DNA of 64,000 nucleotides. Origin: Pandoraea pulmonicola (lineage in GTDB: Bacteria; Pseudomonadota; Gammaproteobacteria; Burkholderiales; Burkholderiaceae). Made by a program: the position numbers and the translations under genes. The notes under the pieces are model-generated. The model was not told the origin of the DNA and ran no database searches. It saw nothing but the letters and a program-made list of their open reading frames with translations. The first letter of the stretch is position 1; every line of letters begins with the position of its first letter. The stretch lies in assembly GCF_000815105.2 (NCBI RefSeq), contig NZ_CP010310.2, positions 124,001 to 188,000 of the forward strand, in the 5' to 3' direction. Positions 9,474-17,380 of the stretch are shown here, one piece after another.

Positions 9474-10211
9474 ATGACCTTCGAACTGTTCTACTGGCCG
9501 GGGCTGCAGGGACGCGGCGAATTCGTCCGTCTCGCGTTCGAAGCCACCGGCACACCGTATGTGGAAATCGTGCAGGGCACCGGGCCCGGACAGGGCGTCG
9601 ACGGCCTGATGCGGACGATGGACGATCCCGCCCGCGTCGATCCGCCCTATGCACCGCCTTTCCTGCGCGTGGGCGACGAACTCATCGGCCAGACGGCCAA
9701 TATCCTCGCCTACCTGGGGCCGCTGCTGGGGCTCGTCGGCGAGGCGCCGCGTACGCGCCGCTGGGTGAACCAGTTGCAGCTCACGCTCGCCGATCTCGTC
9801 GCCGAAGTGCACGACGGCCACCATCCGATCGCGAGCCGCCTGTACTACAGCAACCAACGCACCGAAGCGCGCCGGCGCACGGCGGATCTCATCGACTACC
9901 GACTGCCCAGGTTCTTCGATTACTTCGAGCGCGTGCTGGTCAACAATCCCCAGGCCGGTGGCTGGCTCTCCGAGGGGGCGATGTCGTATGCGGATCTCTC
10001 GTTGTTCCAGGTGATCGCGGGACTGTACTACGCGTTCCCCCGCGCGATGTCGGGCTTCGCCAAAGCGTACCCGCGTTGCCGCGCGGTGCACGACGCCGTC
10101 GCCCGGGAGCCGCTCGTGGCGGCCTATCTGAAGTCGTCGCGCCGCATCCCATTCAACACCACGGGGATCTTCCGGCACTACAAGGAACTGGACCGCGCCA
10201 CGCCGTTCTGA
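9474..10211 (+). CDS. Glutathione S-transferase family protein
   Basis: A 245-residue cytosolic glutathione transferase. The N-terminal thioredoxin-like domain starts FELFYWPGLQGRGEFVRLAFEA, with a potential catalytic Tyr7, and contains the glutathione-contacting segment near ELIGQTANILAYLG. The all-helical C-terminal domain has the YADLSLFQVIAGL motif. The arrangement resembles the sigma/mu-like bacterial GSTs (also annotated as glutathione S-transferase-like with an extended helical domain). A strong GAGGAGGA ribosome-binding site lies six bases before the ATG. The substrate is unknown; detoxification of electrophiles is the family role. Confidence 0.82.
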   Translation: MTFELFYWPGLQGRGEFVRLAFEATGTPYVEIVQGTGPGQGVDGLMRTMDDPARVDPPYAPPFLRVGDELIGQTANILAYLGPLLGLVGEAPRTRRWVNQLQLTLADLVAEVHDGHHPIASRLYYSNQRTEARRRTADLIDYRLPRFFDYFERVLVNNPQAGGWLSEGAMSYADLSLFQVIAGLYYAFPRAMSGFAKAYPRCRAVHDAVAREPLVAAYLKSSRRIPFNTTGIFRHYKELDRATPF

Positions 10212-10274
10212 CGCGCGCCGCCGGTCGCGGGCGATTGGGTTCGCTCGGACCGGACCGCTTCCGCTTGGCCTGCG

Positions 10275-10910
10275 CTATTCGTGCGACTCGGGAAGTGTCG
10301 TATCGCCGGCGTTCAGCGGGCGTTGCATGAGGACGGTATCGACCCAGCGGCCGAACTTGAAGCCCACGGACTTGAGCATGCCCGCGTGCTCGAATCCGCA
10401 CGCGGCGTGCAGCGCCAGCGACGCGGCGTTACCGCTGTCGCCGACGTTGGCGATCAACTGCCGCCACGGACCGCCCTCGCAGCGTGCGATGAGCGTGAGC
10501 AGCAGCGCGCGGCCGACGCCCTGTCCGATGGCGTCGGCGGCGATATAGACCGAATCCTCGAGCGTGAACCGGTACGCCGAGCGCGGGCGGTAGTGCGTCG
10601 CGTAGGCGTAGCCGAGCACCTTGCCGTCGCGCTCGGCGACGAGATACGGCAGCCCGGCGTCGAGCACCTTCGTGCAGCGCGCCCGCATTTCCGCCTCGTC
10701 CGGCGGCACTTCCTCGAACGACGCCGACCCCGTGAGCACGTGATGGGCGTAGATCGCCGTGATGGCCGGCAGATCGGCGTCGCGCACGGGACGCACCGTG
10801 CACGCGTTGCGTGCCAGTTCGGTGCCCGAGCGTCGCGCCGCACCTGGCGACGCGCAGGGCGAAGCCGCGGCGGGCGGCGCAACGGAAGTGGAAGACGGGG
10901 ACGACGACAT
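10275..10910 (-). CDS. GNAT-family N-acetyltransferase, phosphinothricin acetyltransferase-like
   Basis: An acetyl-CoA-dependent N-acetyltransferase of the Pat/Bar-like branch of the GNAT superfamily. After a low-complexity Ser/Ala/Pro-rich leader of about 40 residues, the domain opens with CTVRPVRDADLPAITAIYAHHVLTG. It has SASFEEVPPD, the strand and helix around VYIAADAIGQGVGRALL (acetyl-CoA pyrophosphate loop QGVGRA) and the C-terminal CGFEHAGML followed by DTVLMQRPL. Known relatives acetylate phosphinothricin, methionine sulfoximine or related amino acids; the substrate here is inferred only by family. The ATG at 10910 is a choice among several starts; no convincing ribosome-binding site separates them. 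Confidence 0.8.
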   Translation of the reverse strand: MSSSPSSTSVAPPAAASPCASPGAARRSGTELARNACTVRPVRDADLPAITAIYAHHVLTGSASFEEVPPDEAEMRARCTKVLDAGLPYLVAERDGKVLGYAYATHYRPRSAYRFTLEDSVYIAADAIGQGVGRALLLTLIARCEGGPWRQLIANVGDSGNAASLALHAACGFEHAGMLKSVGFKFGRWVDTVLMQRPLNAGDTTLPESHE

Positions 10911-11072
10911 ACGGAAGAGCCAGTGCGTTGAGTTGTGGGGAAATTTCAGGATGGCGTCATGTGGATCCGGTGCGCTGCGGTCCGACTCGCCATGGCCTGT
11001 AGTTTGCACCCCGAGTTGGCATAAGGAAAGTTTGTATCGATTATGAGAAGTATAAGTTTTGCTTTGTCACCG

Positions 11073-12494
11073 TCAGGCGCTCCTTTCGCTGGGGGCACCG
11101 GCTCCGCCCGCTGCGCCAGGCGCCCGCGTACCCGTACCGGCCCCACCCTGCTCAGCGTCCATGGCGTCGAGCCGGTGCCGTACGAAGCCGATATGTTCGC
11201 GTAGCACGTAGAACTGATCGGCATACGCGAGCGGGATCTTCAGTCGGTTGACGGCGGCCTCGATCGCATCGAGACGACTGCGCAGACTCTTGTATTCGAT
11301 GTGAGCGTCGTCGGCGAGCGCTTCGCGTTCCAGCGCGATGAGGCCGCCGTACCAGCGATACAGCCGCGACTTCACCCGCCAGCTGTACAGCGACGGCACC
11401 AGCCGGAAGGCCGGGATCAGCACCACGATGATGGGGACGAGCAGCACGACGATGCGGTCGGCCAGACTCGCGACCCAGAACGGCAGGTGCCGGTACAGGA
11501 AACCCTTGCCCGACTGGTAGTAACGCGCGGCATCGTCGGAGAGCGGAAACTCGTGCACTTGCGACGAGGGGAATTCACCCGCGCGCTGCAGCAGACTCGC
11601 CTTGCCGTGCACTTCGCGAGCCGCCTCGATCAGCAGATCGGACAGCGCCGGGTGCAGGCTGTCGCGCGCCACGAGCTCGACCGTCGGACTGATGACGTGC
11701 ACCGGCTGCGCGGGCAGATTGCGTCCGAGATCGAATAAACCGCGCGGCAACGTCAGTTGATTCAGGTAGGTGAAGCGTCGCGTGTAGGCGTCGGCCTGCG
11801 CAAAGTCCATCAGGCGCACGCCTGGCGTGCGGATGAGCTTGGCCATCGTCGGTCCGGTCGCCGTGTCGCCGGTGAGCATCGCCGCATCGACGCGACCGTC
11901 GATCAGCGCCTGCGCGGCCTCCTGTCCATCGTAAGCCGTGAGTGTCGTTGGTCCGCCCGGCTCGATGCCGTTCGCCTTGAGCAGCGTGAGGGCGAGCGTG
12001 CGCGCCCCGCTGCCTTCCCGGCCGATGGCGATGCGCTTGCCCGCGAGGTCCGAGAGCTTGGTGACGCGCTCGCCGCGATAGAACACGGAGATCGGGGCGT
12101 AGAAGACGCTGCCGAGCGAGACGAGACCGTCGACGTCGAGCCCCGCCGACACGCCGCCCTGCACGAGCCCCAGATCGACGTTCTGATTGGGGTCGGCAAG
12201 GCGCTCGACGTTCTGGCGCGAGCCCTCCGAGCTCAGTACATTGAGCGTGATGTCGTTGCGCGCGAGGATTTCCTTGTACCGCTGTGCCGCGCTCCAGAAG
12301 GAGCTGCCTTCCGGACCCGCGCTGATGGTCACGGTGCGCGGCGGCGCCGGCTGCACGAGCCACACGGCGAGCCAGATGGCCGCAATCGCCACGAGCACGA
12401 CAGGGCCGAAGGACACGGCGAGATCGCGCCACGAAATCGCAACGAAACGCGCGCGCAATCGCCGGTGAGCAGGTTGGTTCGAGTCGGTCGTCAT
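11073..12494 (-). CDS. TAXI-family TRAP solute-binding protein, membrane-anchored
   Basis: A periplasmic-type solute-binding protein of the TAXI (NMT1-like) family, 473 residues. An N-terminal membrane helix (about 26-46) anchors it. The binding domain begins TVTISAGPEGSSFWSAAQRYKE and includes the ligand-cleft pattern GREGSGARTLALTLLKANGI. Unlike ordinary secreted TAXI proteins it has a second hydrophobic segment at about 348-366 (ADRIVVLLVPIIVVLIPAF), followed by a cytoplasmic helical domain of about 100 residues rich in Arg/Asp/Glu. No TRAP permease (large or small subunit) lies next to it. It may therefore act as a ligand-sensing or chaperone-like protein rather than a classical transport subunit; that is inference. 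Confidence 0.78.
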   Translation of the reverse strand: MTTDSNQPAHRRLRARFVAISWRDLAVSFGPVVLVAIAAIWLAVWLVQPAPPRTVTISAGPEGSSFWSAAQRYKEILARNDITLNVLSSEGSRQNVERLADPNQNVDLGLVQGGVSAGLDVDGLVSLGSVFYAPISVFYRGERVTKLSDLAGKRIAIGREGSGARTLALTLLKANGIEPGGPTTLTAYDGQEAAQALIDGRVDAAMLTGDTATGPTMAKLIRTPGVRLMDFAQADAYTRRFTYLNQLTLPRGLFDLGRNLPAQPVHVISPTVELVARDSLHPALSDLLIEAAREVHGKASLLQRAGEFPSSQVHEFPLSDDAARYYQSGKGFLYRHLPFWVASLADRIVVLLVPIIVVLIPAFRLVPSLYSWRVKSRLYRWYGGLIALEREALADDAHIEYKSLRSRLDAIEAAVNRLKIPLAYADQFYVLREHIGFVRHRLDAMDAEQGGAGTGTRAPGAAGGAGAPSERSA

Positions 12495-12569
12495 TGAGAA
12501 GGCAGGCTAATCCAACACCCGGCCGATCATACGCCATCTGCGGAATTCGACCGGTGCGCTCGGCGCGGG

Positions 12570-13490
12570 TCAACGGTGCGCGAGGCTTTGTGCGAGTTGC
12601 TTCCAGAGGTGATCGGCGGCGGGCGAGAGGCGCCGGCCGACGCGCGTCATCATCTGACTCGAGAAGCCGGCGGCGATCGGATGGTCGATCGGCACGGCCA
12701 CCAGCTCGCCGAGTTCGATGCCGCGTCGCGCCGTGATGGCCGACATGAACGCGACACCGAGCCCGGCAGCGGCGAGCGTCTGCGCCGTGTTGAACAGGTC
12801 CACGCGATAGGCGGGCGTGACGTTCAGGCGTGTGGTGTCGAGCACCGAATGCACGAACTGCTGCACGCCGTGCGCTTCGGTCATGAAGATGAGCCGTTCG
12901 TGCGCCAGTTCCGCCGGCGGCACGCTCGCCATCGTGGCGAAGCGATGCGTGGGGGCGACCACCGCGCACAGCGCCTTCGCCGCGAACGGATGAATGCGCA
13001 TGGCGGGGTCGTCGGCGGAGCGTGCGCACAGGCCGATATCCACGACGTCGTCGCGCACGAGCGAGAGCACCACGGGCGTGGGGCCGGAGCGGATCTCGAC
13101 GAGGATGTCGGGGTAGCGTTTCGAAAAGCGCTGCAACGCCTGCGCGATCAGCCGGCCGATGAATCCCTCGCCCACACCGATGGCCACGCGTCCGCGTTTC
13201 AGATGCCGATACTCCTCGAGCCGCGCCGCGAGGTCGCGCTGCCGGCGCTGACCGTCACGGTAGTAGTCGATCAGCATCTGGCCGATCTCCGTGACGCTCA
13301 CGTTGCGTCCGCGCCGCTCGATGAGCGGGAAGCGCAGACGGCGCTCCAACGCGGCGACCTGACGGCTGACCACCGAAGGGTTCACGCCGAGCGCTTCGGC
13401 GGCCATGCGCACGCCGCCCGTCGCGGCAATTTCGGCGAGATATCTGAGCGGTCGCTCGCCGATGTCGTCGACCCAGGAATCGATTGTCAT
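12570..13490 (-). CDS. LysR-family transcriptional regulator
   Basis: A 306-residue DNA-binding regulator. The N-terminal winged helix-turn-helix is plain (RYLAEIAATGGVRMAAEALGV followed by NPSVVSRQVAALERRL) and a periplasmic-binding-like effector domain follows (GRVAIGVGEG onward). The start at 13490 puts the helix-turn-helix about 20 residues from the N-terminus, slightly further in than usual; the open frame upstream is GC-rich shadow. It is transcribed divergently from the amidohydrolase/MFS pair with about 260 bases between, the usual arrangement for a LysR protein controlling its neighbour. The inducer is unknown. Confidence 0.88.
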   Translation of the reverse strand: MTIDSWVDDIGERPLRYLAEIAATGGVRMAAEALGVNPSVVSRQVAALERRLRFPLIERRGRNVSVTEIGQMLIDYYRDGQRRQRDLAARLEEYRHLKRGRVAIGVGEGFIGRLIAQALQRFSKRYPDILVEIRSGPTPVVLSLVRDDVVDIGLCARSADDPAMRIHPFAAKALCAVVAPTHRFATMASVPPAELAHERLIFMTEAHGVQQFVHSVLDTTRLNVTPAYRVDLFNTAQTLAAAGLGVAFMSAITARRGIELGELVAVPIDHPIAAGFSSQMMTRVGRRLSPAADHLWKQLAQSLAHR

Positions 13491-13753
13491 GATGGGCTCA
13501 CAGAGGCGCTCGAGCGACGACACCGCGCTGGCTGTCGGCGATTCCGACGGCCATACGGCGCCTTGCGGGCCATGAGAGACGCACCTCGACGCCTCGATTC
13601 GACGTCGGTTTCCCGCTCCGATTCGGACATTTTCCTGACATCGTCCATCGCTCGACTGTTGACTTGAGAGCAACATTTTGGACTGGTTTGCGTCATGGGT
13701 GCGAAATTTCGTCGATGCAATACTCCGCGATATTCAAAAAAGAGGAGCCCTCG

Positions 13754-14944
13754 ATGAGCGAGATTCGCTATTGCGAAGTCGGCGATCTGCACGACGCCCG
13801 TGATCAACTGGCCGACATTCGCCGCCACATTCACCAACACCCCGAACTGTCCTACGAGGAAGTCGACACGTCGCGCTACGTGGCCGAGATGCTCGAGCGC
13901 TGGGGATATCGGGTCACGCGCAACGTGGGCGGACACGGTGTGGTGGCCTCGCTCACCGTCGGCACGAGCGGCCGCTCGGTCGGCGTGCGCGCCGACATGG
14001 ACGCACTGCCGATTCACGAGCAGACGGGCCTCGCCTACGCCAGCGTGCACGACGGCAAGATGCACGCCTGCGGCCACGACGGCCACACGACCGTGCTGCT
14101 CGGCGCGGCTCAGCGACTCGCGAAGACACGCAATTTCGACGGCACTGTTCATCTGATTTTCCAGCCGGCGGAAGAAGCTGGTTCGAACAGCGGCGCCGAG
14201 CAGATGATCGCGGACGGCCTGTTCGAGCGCTTTCCGTGCGATGCGATCTTCGGTCTGCATAACCACCCGGGTGTGGCGACAGGGACGTTCGGTTTTCGCG
14301 CCGGGCCGCTGATGGCCGCGTGCGACACCGTCAAGGTTCGCATTCACGGCCGTGGCGGCCACGCGGCGCGTCCGCACCTGGCCATCGACCCGGTGGTGGT
14401 CGGCAGCGGCCTCGTGATGGCGCTGCAGACCGTCGTCGCCCGCAACGTCGATCCGACGGAGGCGGCCGTCGTGACGGTTGGCACCTTCCATGCCGGGTTC
14501 GCCCCGAACGTGATTCCCGAGGAGGCCGTGCTGGAGATGAGCGTGCGCTCGTTCTCGGCGACGGTGCGCACCACGCTCGAAACGCGCATCCGGGCGCTCG
14601 TGAAGTCGCACACCGAGGGCTACGGCGCGAGCGCGGACATCGAGTACATCCGCGGCTATCCCGTGCTCGTGAACAGCGAAGCGGAAACGGCGTTCGCACG
14701 CGGCGTGGCCGAGGAACTGGTGGGTGCCGAGCACGTCATCTCGCCGTTCCCGCCCATCGCGGGCAGCGAGGATTTCGCCTACTACCTGCAGAAAGTGCCG
14801 GGCTGCTTCATCCGTCTCGGCAACGGCGAAGGCAAGCCAATGCTGCACAACGCCAAGTACGACTTCAACGACGACAACCTGACCATCGGTGCGGCCTTCT
14901 GGACGCGTCTGGTCGAACGCTTTCTCGCCCGGGAGTACGCATGA
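13754..14944 (+). CDS. M20-family amidohydrolase (hippurate hydrolase/aminoacylase-like)
   Basis: A cytoplasmic metal-dependent amidase of 396 residues that should cleave an N-acyl or amide bond of an amino acid derivative. Metal-site motifs are present: GVRADMDALPIHEQTGLAYAS, MHACGHDGHT and FQPAEEAGSNSGAEQMI, the His in FGLHNHPG, and SEDFAYYLQKVPG near the C-terminus. The central lid domain starts around GRGGHAARPHLAIDPV. The ATG at 13754 follows an AGAGGAG site. The stop overlaps the start of the MFS transporter, so import and hydrolysis of one substrate are probably coupled, under control of the divergent LysR protein. The exact substrate cannot be read from the sequence. Confidence 0.88.
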   Translation: MSEIRYCEVGDLHDARDQLADIRRHIHQHPELSYEEVDTSRYVAEMLERWGYRVTRNVGGHGVVASLTVGTSGRSVGVRADMDALPIHEQTGLAYASVHDGKMHACGHDGHTTVLLGAAQRLAKTRNFDGTVHLIFQPAEEAGSNSGAEQMIADGLFERFPCDAIFGLHNHPGVATGTFGFRAGPLMAACDTVKVRIHGRGGHAARPHLAIDPVVVGSGLVMALQTVVARNVDPTEAAVVTVGTFHAGFAPNVIPEEAVLEMSVRSFSATVRTTLETRIRALVKSHTEGYGASADIEYIRGYPVLVNSEAETAFARGVAEELVGAEHVISPFPPIAGSEDFAYYLQKVPGCFIRLGNGEGKPMLHNAKYDFNDDNLTIGAAFWTRLVERFLAREYA

Positions 14945-16251
14945 CCATCGCAACGCAAGCTTTTCCGGCCGAGGGCGCACAAGCCTCGCCGATGACCCCC
15001 GCGCAGCAGCGCAAGATCGTTTTCGCCGCCGTCATCGGCAACCTGCTCGAGTTCTTCGACTTCACGGTCTATAGCTATTTCGCGCTGACCATCGGCAAGC
15101 AGTTCTTCCCGGCGGACGATCCGATCACGTCGTCGCTGCTCGCGTTCGCCGTGTTCGCGGTCGGCTTCGTGATGCGCCCGCTCGGCGGCATCGTGCTCGG
15201 TCGCTACGCCGACCGCGCCGGCCGCAAGCCCGCGCTCACGCTCACCATCCTGCTGATGGCGCTCGGCTCGGCCGCCATCGGGCTTGCGCCGACGTATGCG
15301 CAGATCGGTCTGGCCGCACCGTTGCTGATCGTGGCGGCGCGCCTGCTGCAAGGCTTCGCGCAAGGCGGCGAGTTCGGCGCCGCCACGGCGACGCTGCTCG
15401 AGGTCGGTGGCGCGAAGAGCCGCGGCTTCCGGGCGAGCTGGCAGCTCGCGAGCCAGGGCGCGGCCGCCCTGCTGGGATCGGGTCTCGCGGCGAGCCTCGG
15501 CTTTCTGCTCTCGGACGACACGATGCATAGCTGGGGCTGGCGCATTCCGTTCCTGCTCGGCACGCTGATCGCCCCGGTCGGGATCTACCTGCGCCGCCAC
15601 ATTCAGGAAGAACCGCCGAAGGCGAAGGCCGTCGCCGGCCGCGACGACCCGAAGCGCGCCTTGTATGTGCGCAACTGGTTCCTCACGATCTTCTCGATCG
15701 CCGGCATGTCGGTGTCGACGTACGTGATGATGTATTACATGCCGACGTACTGCATCCAGTATCTGGGTCTGCCGCCGAAGATGTCGATGCTCGCCGGCGT
15801 GACCGCGAGCACGATCTCGTTGGTGATGTGTCCGATCTATGGCGCCTGGTCGGACCGGATGGGCCGTCGCAAGCCGCTGACTCTCTTCGGCCGCGTGGCG
15901 CTCATCGTGCTGCTGTATCCGGCGTTCTGGATCATGACGCACTTCCCGTCGCTGCCCGTCGTGCTTGCCGCGTTGATCGTGCTGATGCTCTGCTACACGA
16001 TGGGTTCGGCGCCGGCTTACGCGCTGATGCCGGAGAATTTTCCGAAGCATCTGCGCGCGGGCTACATGTCGAGCGCGTATGCGATTTCGGTGTCGGCGTT
16101 CGGCGGCACGGCGCAGCTCGTGGCGGGCTGGCTGATTCGTGTGACCGGCAACAAGATGGCGCCGGCGTGGTACATGATCGCGTGCGTGATCGTCTCGCTC
16201 ATCGCCGTGTCGATGTTCGAAGAGACCGGCAGCAAGGCGCTCGACGAGTAA
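14941..16251 (+). CDS. MFS transporter, metabolite:H+ symporter type
   Basis: A 12-helix inner-membrane major facilitator protein of 436 residues. The opening IGNLLEFFDFTVYSYFAL, the loop 2-3 signature GRYADRAGRKPAL and its second-half repeat GAWSDRMGRRKPL place it with the metabolite:proton symporters (citrate, alpha-ketoglutarate, shikimate or proline-type carriers). It starts inside the ATGA overlap with the amidohydrolase, so the pair is translationally coupled. It probably imports the amidohydrolase substrate, or exports or imports its product; this is inference from context. A terminator hairpin follows at 16308. Confidence 0.87.
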   Translation: MTIATQAFPAEGAQASPMTPAQQRKIVFAAVIGNLLEFFDFTVYSYFALTIGKQFFPADDPITSSLLAFAVFAVGFVMRPLGGIVLGRYADRAGRKPALTLTILLMALGSAAIGLAPTYAQIGLAAPLLIVAARLLQGFAQGGEFGAATATLLEVGGAKSRGFRASWQLASQGAAALLGSGLAASLGFLLSDDTMHSWGWRIPFLLGTLIAPVGIYLRRHIQEEPPKAKAVAGRDDPKRALYVRNWFLTIFSIAGMSVSTYVMMYYMPTYCIQYLGLPPKMSMLAGVTASTISLVMCPIYGAWSDRMGRRKPLTLFGRVALIVLLYPAFWIMTHFPSLPVVLAALIVLMLCYTMGSAPAYALMPENFPKHLRAGYMSSAYAISVSAFGGTAQLVAGWLIRVTGNKMAPAWYMIACVIVSLIAVSMFEETGSKALDE

Positions 16252-16307
16252 GCGTCGGGATATGTACCTCCGCACTATCGCATGCGTCTAAGCAATGTGC
16301 ATAAAGG

Positions 16308-16343
16308 AACGCCACGCATGGACGCGTGGCGTTCGTTTCTTTT
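16308..16343 (+). terminator. Rho-independent terminator after the MFS gene
   Basis: A perfect 10-base-pair stem, AACGCCACGC with GCGTGGCGTT, encloses the six-base loop ATGGAC and is followed by CGTTTCTTTT. It lies 57 bases after the MFS stop and marks the end of that operon and the left edge of the lower-GC segment. Confidence 0.85.
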
Positions 16344-16719
16344 CAATCTGCGATTCCCGCCATCCGCTGCATTGCGTAGAGGGTGGGCGGGCATTGGACT
16401 AGGTTGGCGAACCGCTGACGAACCAGGATTAACGGCACACCCGAAGGTGTCCCAATCCAGGCCCACCCGTAAAGGTGACGCTCAAGATTGCGCACACGAA
16501 AGCCGCAACTGCGTGCGGCTGTGCGCCCCGGTAAAACGTCAATCGGGTCGCCAAACCCGGTCGCGGTTGGAGCGTGACGGGAACAAGATTAACGAGCCTG
16601 CTGTGAGGGCACCCCGCGTTCGGAGTCGCATTCTAGGGCACTCGTTATGAATAAGAACATTCCGAGACCTCAATCGGGACTCTTCTTGATCGACGAGCGA
16701 ATGTGCGAACGACGCAACT
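16344..16719. other. Non-coding stretch with several strong inverted repeats
   Basis: No supportable gene lies here. Reading the plus strand as RNA, GGGTGGGC (16381-16388) pairs with GCCCACCC (16461-16468). Inside that sits a small hairpin, ACACC/GGTGT around 16436-16449. Then GCGCAC (16490-16495) pairs with GTGCGC (16521-16526), enclosing the perfect stem AGCCGCA (16501-16507) with TGCGGCT (16514-16520). A further CGGGT/ACCCG hairpin lies around 16544-16559. It does not match tmRNA, RNase P RNA, SRP RNA or 6S RNA patterns that can be recognised by eye. It could be an uncharacterised small RNA, a relic of a mobile element, or chance in a GC-rich region. Confidence 0.35.
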
Positions 16720-16748
16720 CAAAACGAAAACGGAGCCATGGCTCCGTT
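16720..16748 (-). terminator. Terminator of the AAA/TOPRIM operon
   Basis: The 20-base perfect palindrome AACGGAGCCATGGCTCCGTT (16729-16748) forms an 8-base-pair stem with a CATG loop. Read on the minus strand it is followed by TTCGTTTT. It sits 26 bases past the stop of the TOPRIM-like gene. Confidence 0.8.
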
Positions 16749-16774
16749 GACGCGTCTTTGGGAGATGACTTCAC

Positions 16775-17380
16775 TCAGTTGCCCGCCGGCCTTCGAGCGA
16801 GCTGATGATCCCATTCGCTGCAGAGCTTACGAAACGAGCGGCAACGCGCATGAGCTTGGGCCAAGTCCATGATCGCCGAAAATGCGGCTTGATCAGTGGT
16901 TTCGCCGTACGTTCGATCGGATTTTCGTTCGCGCAACCACCCCTTGGCGTCTCGAGGAGCTTCGGCATCAATTTGCAGGTCGGCAGGGGAAATGTTCAAT
17001 CCTCGGCATCCGTTTAGTGAATCTGCAGCACCGATCATCCACGCTTCGTATTCGCGTTTTGCCAGTACGACCGAAACCGCCTTATGCGGCACAACGTGCC
17101 GGGCTCGATCCAAGATTTGTTGCCCCATCGTGGCAGGACAATCATCGTCCGCGTCGAGGAGAATTAGTACCCATCCGTCATCGCCACACTTGGACGAAGC
17201 CAATTTCAAATGTCGGCTGAATTCATCGTCGCGATTAAGGAAGCGGTCCCTATGGACTCGAATTGGCGGTGGAACGTCCACGTATTCCTGCGGCGACCGC
17301 CACTCACCAATGCGTCGTAAAAGTACTGGAACGGCTATGACTTCCCCATGCCCTTCAACAATGCACGAGATGCGAGTCAA
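16775..17380 (-). CDS. DUF4276-family TOPRIM-like protein
   Basis: A 201-residue protein with a TOPRIM-like arrangement. A first strand ends in an acidic loop IVEGHGE (Glu9, Glu13) followed by a helix, and a later strand ends LLDADDD (Asp76, Asp78). These are the glutamate and DxD metal-ligand positions of OLD-type nucleases, topoisomerases and primases. A conserved YEAWMIGAADSL segment near residue 115 fits the DUF4276 family. It starts inside an ATGA overlap with the upstream ATPase gene, so the two are surely co-translated. Together they resemble two-component ATPase plus TOPRIM defence effectors (PARIS has AAA_15 plus DUF4435; OLD and Gabija have both functions in one protein). A nuclease or translation-targeting activity is inference. 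Base composition is lower in GC than the flanks. Confidence 0.8.
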   Translation of the reverse strand: MTRISCIVEGHGEVIAVPVLLRRIGEWRSPQEYVDVPPPIRVHRDRFLNRDDEFSRHLKLASSKCGDDGWVLILLDADDDCPATMGQQILDRARHVVPHKAVSVVLAKREYEAWMIGAADSLNGCRGLNISPADLQIDAEAPRDAKGWLRERKSDRTYGETTDQAAFSAIMDLAQAHARCRSFRKLCSEWDHQLARRPAGN

